From Prosthecomicrobium sp. N25 (lineage in GTDB: Bacteria > Pseudomonadota > Alphaproteobacteria > Rhizobiales > Ancalomicrobiaceae), in assembly GCF_037203705.1 (NCBI RefSeq), contig NZ_JBBCAT010000001.1, forward strand, positions 2,081,418 to 2,145,417: a stretch of DNA of 64,000 nt, in the 5' to 3' direction. Of the stretch, positions 27,065 through 35,599 are shown one piece after another. Both the position numbers and the translations under genes were made by a program. Within the stretch, counting starts at the first letter, position 1. Every line of letters begins with the position of its first letter. The notes below the pieces were generated by a model. That model made no database searches. It saw nothing but the letters and a program-made list of their open reading frames with translations, and was not told where the DNA came from.

Positions 27065-28155
27065 GCGGCCGCCCGCGTCAGCGACACGCAGGTCGTGGTG
27101 AAGCCCGGCCCCATGGCGAGCATAGCGGTGCGCTCCGGCAAGGCGCCGTCCGCCATCACGCGCTCCAGGATGAACCAGACCGTCGGGGCCGACATGTTGC
27201 CGTAGTCGACCAGCACTCCGCGCTCGTGGTCGAGCGAGCCCTGGTCGAGGCCGAGCGTCCGCTCGATCGCGGCGACCACCTTCACGCTGCCGGGGTGGCA
27301 GACGAAGCGGCCGACGTCGTCGGGGACGAGGCCGAGCCGGTCGAGCATGCCGCGCACCGCCGGGCCGAGGTTCTTCTCGGCGAAGTCCGGCACGTTCGGG
27401 GCGAGGATCACGCCGAGGCCCACCGTGTCCATGCGCCAGCCCATCACGCCGAGCGTGTCGGGCCACATATGCTCGGCCGAGCCCTCGATCGCCGCGATCC
27501 CGCCGCCGTCGCCGGCGCGCAGCACGCAGGCCGCCGCCCCGTCGCCGAAGAGCGCGGAGGAGACGATGTTGGCCTTGTCGAAGCGGTCCGGCTGGAAGCC
27601 GAGCGAGCAGCACTCGATGGCGACCATCAGCACCGTCGACCCCGGGTCCGCGGCGGCGAGCCGCCCCGCGATGGAGAGCCCCGACACGCCGCCCGCGCAG
27701 CCGAGCCCGAAGATCGGCACGCGCCGCACGTCCGGGCGGAACCCCATGCGCGCCGCGACCCGGGCCTCGAGCGTCGGCGTAGCCACGCCGGTCGCCGTCA
27801 GGGTGACGACCGTGTCGACGTCCGCGGCGGTCAGGCCCGCCCGGTCGAGCGCCCGCCCCGCGGCCTCGATGAAGAGATCGCCCGCGCCGTCCAGGAAGGC
27901 CTGGCTCTTCTCCGGCCAGCCTTGCGGCTCCAGGTACCAGGCGGCCGGCTTGATCGTGTGCCGCTGGCGCGTGCCCGCCGTCGCGAAGACGCCCCTCAGG
28001 GCGTCGAAGGACCCGGGCCGGCGGCTGAAGATCCGCTCCACCGCCTCGGCCGCCTCCGCCTGTGTAACGACGTGGGGCGGCAGCGCCGTCCCGAAGGAAA
28101 CCAACCTGGCCCGCTCGCCCCCCTCGGTCGACCGGTTCCGATTACGCTGTTCCAT
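27061..28155 (-). CDS. type III polyketide synthase (chalcone/alkylpyrone synthase family)
   Basis: 364 residues, standard length. The thiolase-fold triad is intact: C153 in FGLGCAGG, H287 in VCHPGSVKV and N320 in DYGNMSAPT; the C-terminal GPGFTTTCVSL is also typical. It should condense an acyl-CoA starter with malonyl-CoA to an alkylpyrone or alkylresorcinol. A GGAGG site precedes ATG 28155. It heads a three-gene operon with the ICMT-like methyltransferase and an MFS exporter, joined by two ATGA overlaps. The starter chain length cannot be told from sequence alone. It diverges from the GGDEF-EAL gene. Confidence 0.95.
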   Translation of the reverse strand: MEQRNRNRSTEGGERARLVSFGTALPPHVVTQAEAAEAVERIFSRRPGSFDALRGVFATAGTRQRHTIKPAAWYLEPQGWPEKSQAFLDGAGDLFIEAAGRALDRAGLTAADVDTVVTLTATGVATPTLEARVAARMGFRPDVRRVPIFGLGCAGGVSGLSIAGRLAAADPGSTVLMVAIECCSLGFQPDRFDKANIVSSALFGDGAAACVLRAGDGGGIAAIEGSAEHMWPDTLGVMGWRMDTVGLGVILAPNVPDFAEKNLGPAVRGMLDRLGLVPDDVGRFVCHPGSVKVVAAIERTLGLDQGSLDHERGVLVDYGNMSAPTVWFILERVMADGALPERTAMLAMGPGFTTTCVSLTRAAA

Positions 28156-28527
28156 CCGAATGCCTCCGGACGGCCCCGGCGCCCCCGGACCCGCCGTCCT
28201 GGAGCCGACTGTTCCACGCCGAACCCGTCATGAAGATTACGCCCGGGACGTCCCGTTCGGACGCAGGCCCGGGATCACGAGATCGTGTCACCGGCATCGC
28301 CCTGGACGTGCGGTGCCTCCCAAATCCGGCGGGCCCCACGGTCTCGCCTGGAGGCCGTGGCGCCTCCCGCGCGACCGCAGGTCGCAGCCTGGGGCGTTCG
28401 GATAGGGCCGCGACCGATCCCTGACGCTCCCAATCGCCCCAACAAGCATCGGTAATCTTTGCGAGGCATTAGCAAAGATGACGTAGCGTTACCTGCCGCG
28501 CGACTCAACACTCGGAGACAGGCGCAC
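28156..28527. promoter_or_regulatory. divergent intergenic region with an inverted repeat
   Basis: 372 bases between the polyketide operon and the GGDEF-EAL gene. Nothing coding is supported. Near the right end lies a perfect inverted repeat, ATCTTTGC (28455-28462), nine bases, GCAAAGAT (28472-28479), flanked by an outer GGTAA (28451-28455) and TTACC (28489-28493). The repeat is 49 bases before the GTG start and AT-richer than its surroundings, as expected for a regulator site; the regulator is unknown. Confidence 0.45.
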
Positions 28528-30606
28528 GTGACGGACTCGGATTGGCAAGTCAGACTCGTCGGCAAGAACTACGCGATTGCGATTGCGATTCTTGCTGGCA
28601 TTTCGCTCGCCAGCTTCCTGTCCATACACGCCTCGCTGGTGGCTCAGGCGGTCCACGTCGAGCTCGGCATACGGTCGAGCGAACAGTCGCAGAATTTCAA
28701 TCGTGTCCAGACGGCGACGCGCGCCCTGATGAGCTACGTTGAGCGCCCGGACACCTCGGACGCGCAGATCCGTCGCCTGGGCCGGCAGCTGAAGGAACGG
28801 ATCGAGGATTTCGACCGGGTCAATGCCCGCATCATCGAGATCATCCAGACCGGAGACAGATCCCTGTGGTTCTCGGTGCCGGACTCGATCCGCAGGGTCT
28901 ATTTCGAGGAGCCTTACAAGCTGCAGGACGGCCTCCGCGCCATGAGCGAGCGGTCGACCGTCCTGGCGACGATGGAGCCGGGCGAATTGCGCCGGGCGGT
29001 CGTTCACTGGAGCCTGATGGATTTCACCCTCTCGTCGGGCACGACCATCCTGAAGGGTTTCGACGGGGCCCTGGAGAAGATCCACGCCGGCTCGCTCGAG
29101 CACGTCGCGCGCGTCGAACGCATCCACATCGCGATCACGCTGTTGACCTTGGTCGTCCTCGGCGGCGAGGTCCTCTTGATCTTCGGTCCGATGGTCCGTC
29201 GGCTGGGTGCCTACAACCGCGCGGTAGCCGAGGCCCGCAACGAGCTGGACCGGATCGCCTACTCGGATCCGCTGACCGGCACCGGCAACCGGGCGCGCTT
29301 CACGAAGGCGCTCGCGGTCGCGATCGAACGCGTTCCCCAGGACGGCGGCTTCGCCCTGATCCTCTGCGATCTCGATCGCTTCAAGGCCGTCAACGATGCG
29401 TTCGGACACCAGGTCGGAGACCGGCTCCTGGCCGAAATGTGTCGCCGGATCCAGTCGGTCATCGAGCCGACGGCCATGCTGGCGCGGCTCGGCGGCGACG
29501 AGTTCGCGATCCTGGTTCCCGGGATGACGGAGGTCGACCGTCTCGCCGGCCTCATCGCCCGCATCCGCGCGGCCACGTCCCGCACGTGGAACTGGAACGG
29601 CTCGGAGATCGACGTCTCGTCGAGCGTCGGAGGCGCGCTTTGCCCGCTGCATTCCGATGATCCCGACCGTCTCCTCGCCTATGCCGACAAGGCCCTCTAC
29701 GCGGCCAAGCAGCCGGGGCCGCATCATCAGGTCTTCGACCAGACGCTCCGCCGCGAAAGCGACGAGGAGGCGACGCTGCTCCGGGAATTCGGACGTGCCT
29801 TCGCGGACCGGGAGTTCGAGGTCCACTACCAGCCGAAGGTGCGCACCGCGGATGGGTCCATCGTCGGGCTCGAGGCCCTGGTCCGCTGGCGTCATCCCGA
29901 GCGCGGACTGCTCGCCCCGGCCGCCTTCCTGACCGCCCTGCACCGGGCCGGCCGATCGGTGGACCTCACCAAGGTCGTTCTCGACCTCAGTTTGCGCGAC
30001 GTGGAGAGCCTTCGCGGGCATGGCCTGCACGTCGGCCCCGTGGCGGTCAACATGCCGGAGGCCATGCTGGCCGGGAACCTGGCCTGTTCGGAGATCCTGG
30101 AGGCGCTCGAGCGTCACGGCATTTCGCCCGACGCGTTGTCGATCGAGATCACCGAGGACGTCCTCATGAGCCGGGCCGCCGAAACGATCCAGGCGTCCGT
30201 CAAGGCCATCTCGGACCTCGGCATTCGGGTGGCGTTCGACGACTTCGGCACGGGCTTCGCCTCCCTCAGCCACCTCCGCGACTTCACCTTCGACGAACTC
30301 AAGATCGACCGCAGCTTCGTGGCCGAAATCGGAACCAACCCCATGAGCGAGCAGATCATCCGCTCCATCGTGTCGCTGGGCCGCTCCCTCGGCAAGGCGG
30401 TGGTCGCCGAAGGCGTCGAGACCGAGGCACAGCGTCGGTTCCTGGTCGGTGAGGGTTGCCTGACCGCACAGGGCTACCTCTTCGCCGCGCCCATGCCCTT
30501 CGAAGCCCTCACGGGCTGGCTCACAGCCCTGCGGGCCCCCGAGTTGCGCAGGGTCGCGGACCGCCGCCCCCGCCCGACGGCCAGTCGCCTGAAGCATGTC
30601 CCCTGA
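28528..30606 (+). CDS. membrane sensor with GGDEF and EAL domains (cyclic-di-GMP synthesis/degradation)
   Basis: About 692 residues. A membrane helix (~16-38), a periplasmic helical domain (~39-205) and a second helix (TLLTLVVLGGEVLLIFG) precede a GGDEF domain with an intact LGGDEFAIL active site (322-326) and an EAL domain with EAL (449-451), DDFGTG (571-576), KIDRSFV and EGVE all conserved. Both activities are therefore possible. The periplasmic part (SSEQSQNFNRVQTATRALMS) resembles four-helix sensor domains of the PilJ/MCP type. GTG 28528 is chosen: GGAG lies 11 bases before it and the alternative TTG at 28459 falls inside the inverted repeat. A periplasmic sugar-binding-like protein is encoded 18 bases downstream, probably in the same transcript. 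Confidence 0.9.
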   Translation: MTDSDWQVRLVGKNYAIAIAILAGISLASFLSIHASLVAQAVHVELGIRSSEQSQNFNRVQTATRALMSYVERPDTSDAQIRRLGRQLKERIEDFDRVNARIIEIIQTGDRSLWFSVPDSIRRVYFEEPYKLQDGLRAMSERSTVLATMEPGELRRAVVHWSLMDFTLSSGTTILKGFDGALEKIHAGSLEHVARVERIHIAITLLTLVVLGGEVLLIFGPMVRRLGAYNRAVAEARNELDRIAYSDPLTGTGNRARFTKALAVAIERVPQDGGFALILCDLDRFKAVNDAFGHQVGDRLLAEMCRRIQSVIEPTAMLARLGGDEFAILVPGMTEVDRLAGLIARIRAATSRTWNWNGSEIDVSSSVGGALCPLHSDDPDRLLAYADKALYAAKQPGPHHQVFDQTLRRESDEEATLLREFGRAFADREFEVHYQPKVRTADGSIVGLEALVRWRHPERGLLAPAAFLTALHRAGRSVDLTKVVLDLSLRDVESLRGHGLHVGPVAVNMPEAMLAGNLACSEILEALERHGISPDALSIEITEDVLMSRAAETIQASVKAISDLGIRVAFDDFGTGFASLSHLRDFTFDELKIDRSFVAEIGTNPMSEQIIRSIVSLGRSLGKAVVAEGVETEAQRRFLVGEGCLTAQGYLFAAPMPFEALTGWLTALRAPELRRVADRRPRPTASRLKHVP

Positions 30607-30624
30607 ACAGGAAAGAACGTCCGC

Positions 30625-31875
30625 ATGTCGCGCCCTCGTTCCGCCGCTCCGGCTGCCGCCCGCGCCGCTCTCTGGGGCAACCTGTGCGTCGTCCTCTCCG
30701 GCGGCCCCGCCCTGGCGGCCGAGATCGAGGTGCTCCACTATTGGATCTCGCCCAGCGAGCGTGCCGCCCTCGACACCATCCGCGAGGCCTTCGAACGGCG
30801 CGGCGGTCAATGGATCGACGAGCCGGCGGCGCGCTCGATCGACCTGAGGCGGCGGCTGGTCGAGCGCGCCGCCGACGGCCTCCCGGTGCCTGCCTTCCAG
30901 TGGATGGGCGGTGAGGTCGAGGAACTTCGGCGCCTTGACGCAGCCGTACCGGTCCCCGGGGCGGCGGCGTGGATCGACAAGCTGCCGGAGAGCGTTCGCG
31001 CTCAGATCATGTCCGACCAGCAGCCCTACATGGCCCCGGTTGGCATCCACATCGAGAACAAGCTCTGGCTCAGTGCCCGCCTGCTCGCCGAGAACGGGCT
31101 GCCCGTCCCGCGCAGTTGGGACGAGGTCGTCGCGATCGGGACAACGCTCGCCGCCAAGGGCGTCGCGCCGGTCGTGACGGGCGGCGAGATCTGGCAGCAA
31201 TCGCTGATCGTCCGTGCGGTCCTGGCCGAGTCGCAGTCCGACGAGCCGAACCGCACCGACGCCCAGACGCACTGGCGGCGCTACGTCACGTCTGCGTCCT
31301 TCCGCAGGGCCGTCCACCACCTGGCCGCCCTCAAGCCTCTGGTCAGGCCTCCGAGCCGGGGGGACGGCTGGGTGGACGCCCTGGTCGACGTCGGGGAGGG
31401 CCGTGCCGCCATGACCTTCATGGGCGACTGGGCGAAGGGCGAATACGCAAGGCACGGAATGAAGGTCGACAAGGATGTCTTGTGTGCAGTGCCGCCCGGC
31501 AATGAAAAAGTCATGACCCTGGTCGTCGACGGCTTCGCCTTCTCGGCTGCCGACGACAGGGAGACCCTGGAGGCCCAGCGGCTCCTGGCCGACACCCTGA
31601 TGGATCCGGAGGTGCAGCTCGCCTTCGCGCTCGACAAGGGCTCAGCGCCGACCCGCAAGGACGTGCCGCCGAACCGGCTCGATTCCTGCTCGGTGGCGGA
31701 CCGGGCGAAGCTGGAGGATCCGCGCGTCCGCAAGGACCAGATCCGCATCGACGCCCGCAGGGGCGTCGGCGCCCTGCGGGTCTGGGACCTCCTGATCCGC
31801 CTGCTCGTCGACCCGGCCTTGAGCGAGGAGGAAGTGCTCGCCCGCATCGACCGGCTGGCGGCCGAAGCGGAGTAG
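30625..31875 (+). CDS. extracellular solute-binding protein family 1 (sugar-type), orphan
   Basis: 416 residues. A signal peptide ends near GGPALAAE; the mature protein starts EIEVLHYWISPSERAALDTI, the usual opening of sugar-binding ABC receptors, and contains GIHIENKLWLSARLL, PRSWDEVVAIG, GRAAMTFMGDWAKGEY and the C-terminal hinge region. No ABC permease or ATPase is near. It directly follows the GGDEF-EAL sensor gene by 18 bases. It may be a recruited ligand-binding partner of that sensor's periplasmic domain rather than part of a transporter; it could alternatively serve a transporter encoded elsewhere. Confidence 0.88.
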   Translation: MSRPRSAAPAAARAALWGNLCVVLSGGPALAAEIEVLHYWISPSERAALDTIREAFERRGGQWIDEPAARSIDLRRRLVERAADGLPVPAFQWMGGEVEELRRLDAAVPVPGAAAWIDKLPESVRAQIMSDQQPYMAPVGIHIENKLWLSARLLAENGLPVPRSWDEVVAIGTTLAAKGVAPVVTGGEIWQQSLIVRAVLAESQSDEPNRTDAQTHWRRYVTSASFRRAVHHLAALKPLVRPPSRGDGWVDALVDVGEGRAAMTFMGDWAKGEYARHGMKVDKDVLCAVPPGNEKVMTLVVDGFAFSAADDRETLEAQRLLADTLMDPEVQLAFALDKGSAPTRKDVPPNRLDSCSVADRAKLEDPRVRKDQIRIDARRGVGALRVWDLLIRLLVDPALSEEEVLARIDRLAAEAE

Positions 31876-31892
31876 GAAGCGGCGCGACGGGC

Positions 31893-33380
31893 CTAGTCCA
31901 TCCGGGCCGGCAACTGGTCGTCGCGGATGAGGTCGGAGAAGCGGGTGTACTCGCCGGCGAAGTGGAGTTCGACCGTTCCCGTCGGGCCATGGCGCTGCTT
32001 GCCGACGATGACCTCCGCGACGCCGCGCATCTTCGCCATGTCGGCTTCCCACTTGAACCAGGCCTCCGAGCCCTTGTCGGACGGCTCCTTGCCCTTCAGG
32101 TAGTATTCCTCGCGATAGATGAACATGACCACGTCGGCGTCCTGCTCGATCGAGCCGGACTCGCGCAGGTCGGCGAGCTGCGGACGCTTGTCGTCGCGGT
32201 TCTCCACCTGGCGGGAGAGCTGGGACAGGGCCAGGATCGGGACGTTGAGCTCCTTGGCGAGCGCCTTCAGGCCCGTGGTGATCTCGGTGATCTCCTGGAC
32301 ACGGTTCTCCCCGGCCTTCTTGGAGCCGGTGAGGAGCTGCAGGTAGTCGACGATCAGCACGTCGAGCCCCCGCTGCCGCTTCAGCCGCCGCGCGCGCGCC
32401 GCGAGCTGGGCGATGGAGATGCCGCCCGTCTGGTCCACGTAGAGCGGGATCGACTGCATCATCTGCGAGGCCGCGACGAGCTTCTCGAACTCCATGTCGG
32501 TGATGTCGCCGCGCCGGATCTTGTGCGAGGGGATCTCCGTCTGCTCCGACATCACGCGCGTGGCGAGCTGCTCGGACGACATCTCCAGCGAGAAGAAGCC
32601 GACGATGCCGCCGTCGACCGTCTTGAACGACCCGTCCGGCTGCTCCTCGGAGCGGTACGCCGCCGCGATGTTGAAGGCGATATTGGTCGCGAGCGACGTC
32701 TTGCCCATAGCCGGACGCGCCGCGAGGATGATCAGGTCCGAATGCTGCAGCCCGCCCATCATGCGGTCGAGGCTGGAGATTCCGGTCGAGACCCCGGACA
32801 GCCGCCCCTGCCTCTGGAAGGCGGCCGCCGCCATGTCGATCGAGCCCTTGAGGGCGTCCGAGAAGCTGACGAAGCCGCCGTCGTAGCGGCCGGTCTCGGC
32901 GAGTTCGAAGAGCCGCCGCTCGGCGTCCTCGATCTGCGCCCGCGGCGGCATGTCGACCGGCGCGTCGAAGGCGATGTTGACCATGTCCTCGCCGATGCGG
33001 ATCAGGTTCCGCCGCATCGCGAGGTCGCGCACCACGCGCCCGTAGTCCTCCGCGTTGATGATGGTCGTCGCGTCGGAGGCGAGGCGCAGGAGGTACTGAG
33101 TCACCGACAGGTCGGCGATCTGGTGGTCGGCCGGGAAGAAGGTCTTGACCGTGATCGGCGAGGCGACCTTGCCGGCCCGGATCAGCTGGCCGACCTTCTC
33201 GTAGATCTGCCGGTGCGGCTCCAGGAAGAAATGCGCGGGCTCGAGGAAGTCCGAGACCCGGTAGTAGGTCTCGTTGTTCACAAGAACCGCGCCGAGGAGC
33301 TGGCGCTCGGCCTCCGCGTTGTGCGGGGCGTGGCGCTCCAGGGCGGGTTCCTGCTCGACACGGCGGATCGGGGCTTTCAT
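31893..33380 (-). CDS. dnaB: replicative DNA helicase DnaB
   Basis: 495 residues. The N-terminal DnaG-interacting domain (PHNAEAERQLLGAVLVNNE...) is followed by a RecA-like helicase core with Walker A ARPAMGKTS, Walker B LDVLIVDYLQLL, and the QLSRQVENRDDKRPQLADLRESG arginine-finger region split over conserved motif H4. It unwinds the fork as a hexamer. No intein or truncation is seen. It sits in the ribosomal-protein cluster rpsF-rpsR-DUF2232-rplI-dnaB, but a terminator at 33524-33556 separates it from rplI. Confidence 0.97.
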   Translation of the reverse strand: MKAPIRRVEQEPALERHAPHNAEAERQLLGAVLVNNETYYRVSDFLEPAHFFLEPHRQIYEKVGQLIRAGKVASPITVKTFFPADHQIADLSVTQYLLRLASDATTIINAEDYGRVVRDLAMRRNLIRIGEDMVNIAFDAPVDMPPRAQIEDAERRLFELAETGRYDGGFVSFSDALKGSIDMAAAAFQRQGRLSGVSTGISSLDRMMGGLQHSDLIILAARPAMGKTSLATNIAFNIAAAYRSEEQPDGSFKTVDGGIVGFFSLEMSSEQLATRVMSEQTEIPSHKIRRGDITDMEFEKLVAASQMMQSIPLYVDQTGGISIAQLAARARRLKRQRGLDVLIVDYLQLLTGSKKAGENRVQEITEITTGLKALAKELNVPILALSQLSRQVENRDDKRPQLADLRESGSIEQDADVVMFIYREEYYLKGKEPSDKGSEAWFKWEADMAKMRGVAEVIVGKQRHGPTGTVELHFAGEYTRFSDLIRDDQLPARMD

Positions 33381-33523
33381 CGGGCGTCCTTCGAGGGTCG
33401 TCCCGTTCTAGGACGACGGCCCCCGAGTCGAAAGCGGAGCCGGAGTTATCCCAGCCTGTCCACAGCTATTTCACCGCCGTCCCGGAGACCGCTTGAGCGT
33501 GGCCGGCCGGCCACGCACGGACG

Positions 33524-33556
33524 AAAAAGGCCGGGCCGACGGGCGGCCCGGCCTTT
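33524..33556 (-). terminator. rho-independent terminator after rplI
   Basis: On the minus strand a perfect 13-bp stem, AAAGGCCGGGCCG with CGGCCCGGCCTTT, encloses a five-base loop and is followed by a run of five T. It lies 20 bases after the rplI stop codon, so dnaB probably has its own promoter in the 196-base gap. Confidence 0.9.
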
Positions 33557-33576
33557 CGGACGGCGATCGGCCGGGA

Positions 33577-34134
33577 TCACTCCTCGGCGTAGCCCTCTTC
33601 GTCCGTGATCGGGCCGACCTCGCGCTCGAAGATGTCCTCGTTCTCGCGGGTGATGACGGCCTCGCCGCGCGCCTGGCGCTCGGCCTCGTCGGCGGAGCGG
33701 GCGACGTTGACCGTCACCTTGGCCTCGACCTCGCCGTGCAGCGCGATGGCGACCGTGTGCAGGCCGATGCCCTTGATCGGGGTGTTGAGGACGACCTGGT
33801 CGCGGCCGACCGTGAAGCCGCCGGCGGTCAGCAGGTCGGCGACGTCGCGCGCCGACACGGAGCCGTAGAGCTGGCCCATCTCGCCGGCCTGGCGGACGAC
33901 CACGAAGCTCTTTCCGTCGAGCTTCTCGGCGACGGCCTGCGCCTCGCTCTTGAGCTCGAGGTTGCGCGCCTCGAGTTGGGCGCGCTGGCCCTCGAAGCGC
34001 TCCTTGTTGGCCTTGGTGGCGCGCAGCGCCTTGTTGCGCGGCAGGAGGAAGTTGCGCGCAAAGCCGTCGCGGACCTTGACGACGTCGCCCATCTGGCCGA
34101 GGCGGCCGATGCGCTCGAGGAGGATGACTTCCAT
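33577..34134 (-). CDS. rplI: 50S ribosomal protein L9
   Basis: 185 residues. The N-terminal RNA-binding domain [19 protein letters not shown] and the [17 protein letters not shown] motif are diagnostic; a long helix ([20 protein letters not shown]) links to the C-terminal domain. A ~35-residue acidic tail ([20 protein letters not shown]...) exceeds the E. coli protein but is usual in Hyphomicrobiales. It is followed by a strong terminator, marking the end of the rpsF operon. Confidence 0.98.
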   Translation of the reverse strand: MEVILLERIGRLGQMGDVVKVRDGFARNFLLPRNKALRATKANKERFEGQRAQLEARNLELKSEAQAVAEKLDGKSFVVVRQAGEMGQLYGSVSARDVADLLTAGGFTVGRDQVVLNTPIKGIGLHTVAIALHGEVEAKVTVNVARSADEAERQARGEAVITRENEDIFEREVGPITDEEGYAEE

Positions 34135-34212
34135 GGGTTTGCTCCTTCTTGGGTCTTGCGGGGCGCGCCGGCCGCGGCGGGCGGGGCGCCGGAATGGCGG
34201 GGCAGGTTGAGA

Positions 34213-35175
34213 TCAGACGACGCCCGGCGGCCCCCCTTTGCGCCGCCGGTCGCGAAAGCGGAGGAAGCGCTCGAGGAAGCCCACGAGGGCCACCAGCAGC
34301 GCCGGGAAGGTGAACAGGAAGACGAGGCCGTAGACGGTCGCCAGCACGATCGGCCGCGCCCCGGAGCCGCGCGTCACGTGGTGCAGGACCGCGAAGCCCA
34401 TCAGCGTGTAGGCCGACAGGAAGGCGCCCAGGAACGGCGAGGCGACGAGTCCGGCCGGCGCCGGCAGGAAGCTGAGGACGAGCGCCCCGGCGAAGCCGAG
34501 GTCGGCCCCGCGGGGCAGGCTGATGGCCGAGAGGTCCTCCCAGGGCCGGGCCAGCCGGTCCGATTTCGCCACCACCTTGGCGCCGAGCCAGAGGTTGAGG
34601 ACGAGGATCATGGTCCAGATCGCCGGGAACAGGATCGGCATGAGCCGGACGGAGAGGCGCACGAAGGGCTCGACCTCCGCCCGCACCTGCTCGAGGCCGC
34701 CGGGCACGCGCGCCGGGTCCATCATGCCCGCGAAGGCGTCGCGCACTTGGCGCGTGGTCGCCTCCTGGTCGTACCCGATGGCGATGCCGCCCACCACCGT
34801 GGCGGCGGCGATCAGGATGGCCGCGGCGGCGAGCACCCGCCCGAGCGGATACCACTCGACCCGCCCCGCCTCGTCCTGCCGGGCGAGGCCGACGAGGTGG
34901 GAGAGGACCAGGACGGGACCGGCCACGGTGAGGAGATAGGAGCCGGCCGCCGGGGCCGACAGCGCGAACGTGATGGCGACGCCGCCGATGACGACCGCGA
35001 TGGCCCCCGCGAGCGTCCCCCAGCCGAGCGCCGCGATGGCGATCGGCAGCCCCGTCAGCGCGAAGAGCGGCACGGCCAGCGAGGTCCCGCCGATCAGCGA
35101 CGCGAACAGCACCGCCGACGCGAGGCCGGAGCCGAGCGCCATCAGGAAGGCCGACGGAGAGACGACGAAGGGCAT
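34213..35175 (-). CDS. DUF2232 (YybS-like) membrane protein
   Basis: 320 residues with eight to nine predicted membrane helices and a short basic C-terminus (FRDRRRKGGPPGVV). Genes of this family lie between rpsR and rplI in many Alphaproteobacteria and near rplI/dnaB in Bacillus (yybS), so the placement supports the assignment. No catalytic motif or function is known. 78 bases separate it from rplI. Confidence 0.85.
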   Translation of the reverse strand: MPFVVSPSAFLMALGSGLASAVLFASLIGGTSLAVPLFALTGLPIAIAALGWGTLAGAIAVVIGGVAITFALSAPAAGSYLLTVAGPVLVLSHLVGLARQDEAGRVEWYPLGRVLAAAAILIAAATVVGGIAIGYDQEATTRQVRDAFAGMMDPARVPGGLEQVRAEVEPFVRLSVRLMPILFPAIWTMILVLNLWLGAKVVAKSDRLARPWEDLSAISLPRGADLGFAGALVLSFLPAPAGLVASPFLGAFLSAYTLMGFAVLHHVTRGSGARPIVLATVYGLVFLFTFPALLVALVGFLERFLRFRDRRRKGGPPGVV

Positions 35176-35350
35176 CGTCCAGCTGTCCCGCTTCGCGAGC
35201 GGTTAGAGGCGGCGAGGCGCCCCAACCCGACAGAGATGGCAGCCTGTTGAAAGGGCCGGCTGCGGCGCCCCCGGGGATCCCGGGTGGATCGGCCCCGCCC
35301 TGAGGCGAGGCCGGCGTGTCGTCAGCGCCGCGCGGTCGCGCGGCGGGCGA

Positions 35351-35599
35351 TCACTTGATGACGAAGGGCAGGAAGCCGAGGAAGCGGGCGCGCTTGATGG
35401 CCTGGGCCAGCTCGCGCTGCTTCTTGGTCGAGACCGCCGTGATGCGGCTCGGCACGATCTTGCCGCGCTCGGAGATGAAGCGCTGCAGGAGCTTGACGTC
35501 CTTGTAGTCGATCTTCGGGGCGTTGGCGCCGGAGAACGGGCAGGTCTTGCGCCGGCGGAAGAAGGGCCGGCGGGTGGGCAGCTGGTTGATGTCGACCAT
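35351..35599 (-). CDS. rpsR: 30S ribosomal protein S18
   Basis: 82 residues, [15 protein letters not shown] at the N-terminus and [37 protein letters not shown] in two conserved blocks, as in bacterial S18. ATG 35599 overlaps the rpsF stop by one base (TGATG), and the GAGGAAGAG ribosome site lies within the end of rpsF; a GTG one codon upstream is possible but unnecessary. S18 binds S6 in the 30S platform, so coupling to rpsF makes sense. Confidence 0.97.
   Translation of the reverse strand: MVDINQLPTRRPFFRRRKTCPFSGANAPKIDYKDVKLLQRFISERGKIVPSRITAVSTKKQRELAQAIKRARFLGFLPFVIK

Noticed and set aside
28459-28527. TTG 28459 as the start of the GGDEF-EAL protein
   Set aside because: It lies inside a perfect inverted repeat and lacks a ribosome site; GTG 28528 has GGAG at good spacing.
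28489-31455. 988-codon open frame antisense to the GGDEF-EAL and solute-binding genes
   Set aside because: Long antisense frames are expected in very GC-rich DNA; the translation is low-complexity with no domain, whereas the plus strand has two clear families.
33444-33470. TTATCC and TGTCCACAG near dnaB as DnaA boxes/origin
   Set aside because: Only isolated, imperfect 9-mers; no AT-rich unwinding region or DnaA-box cluster.
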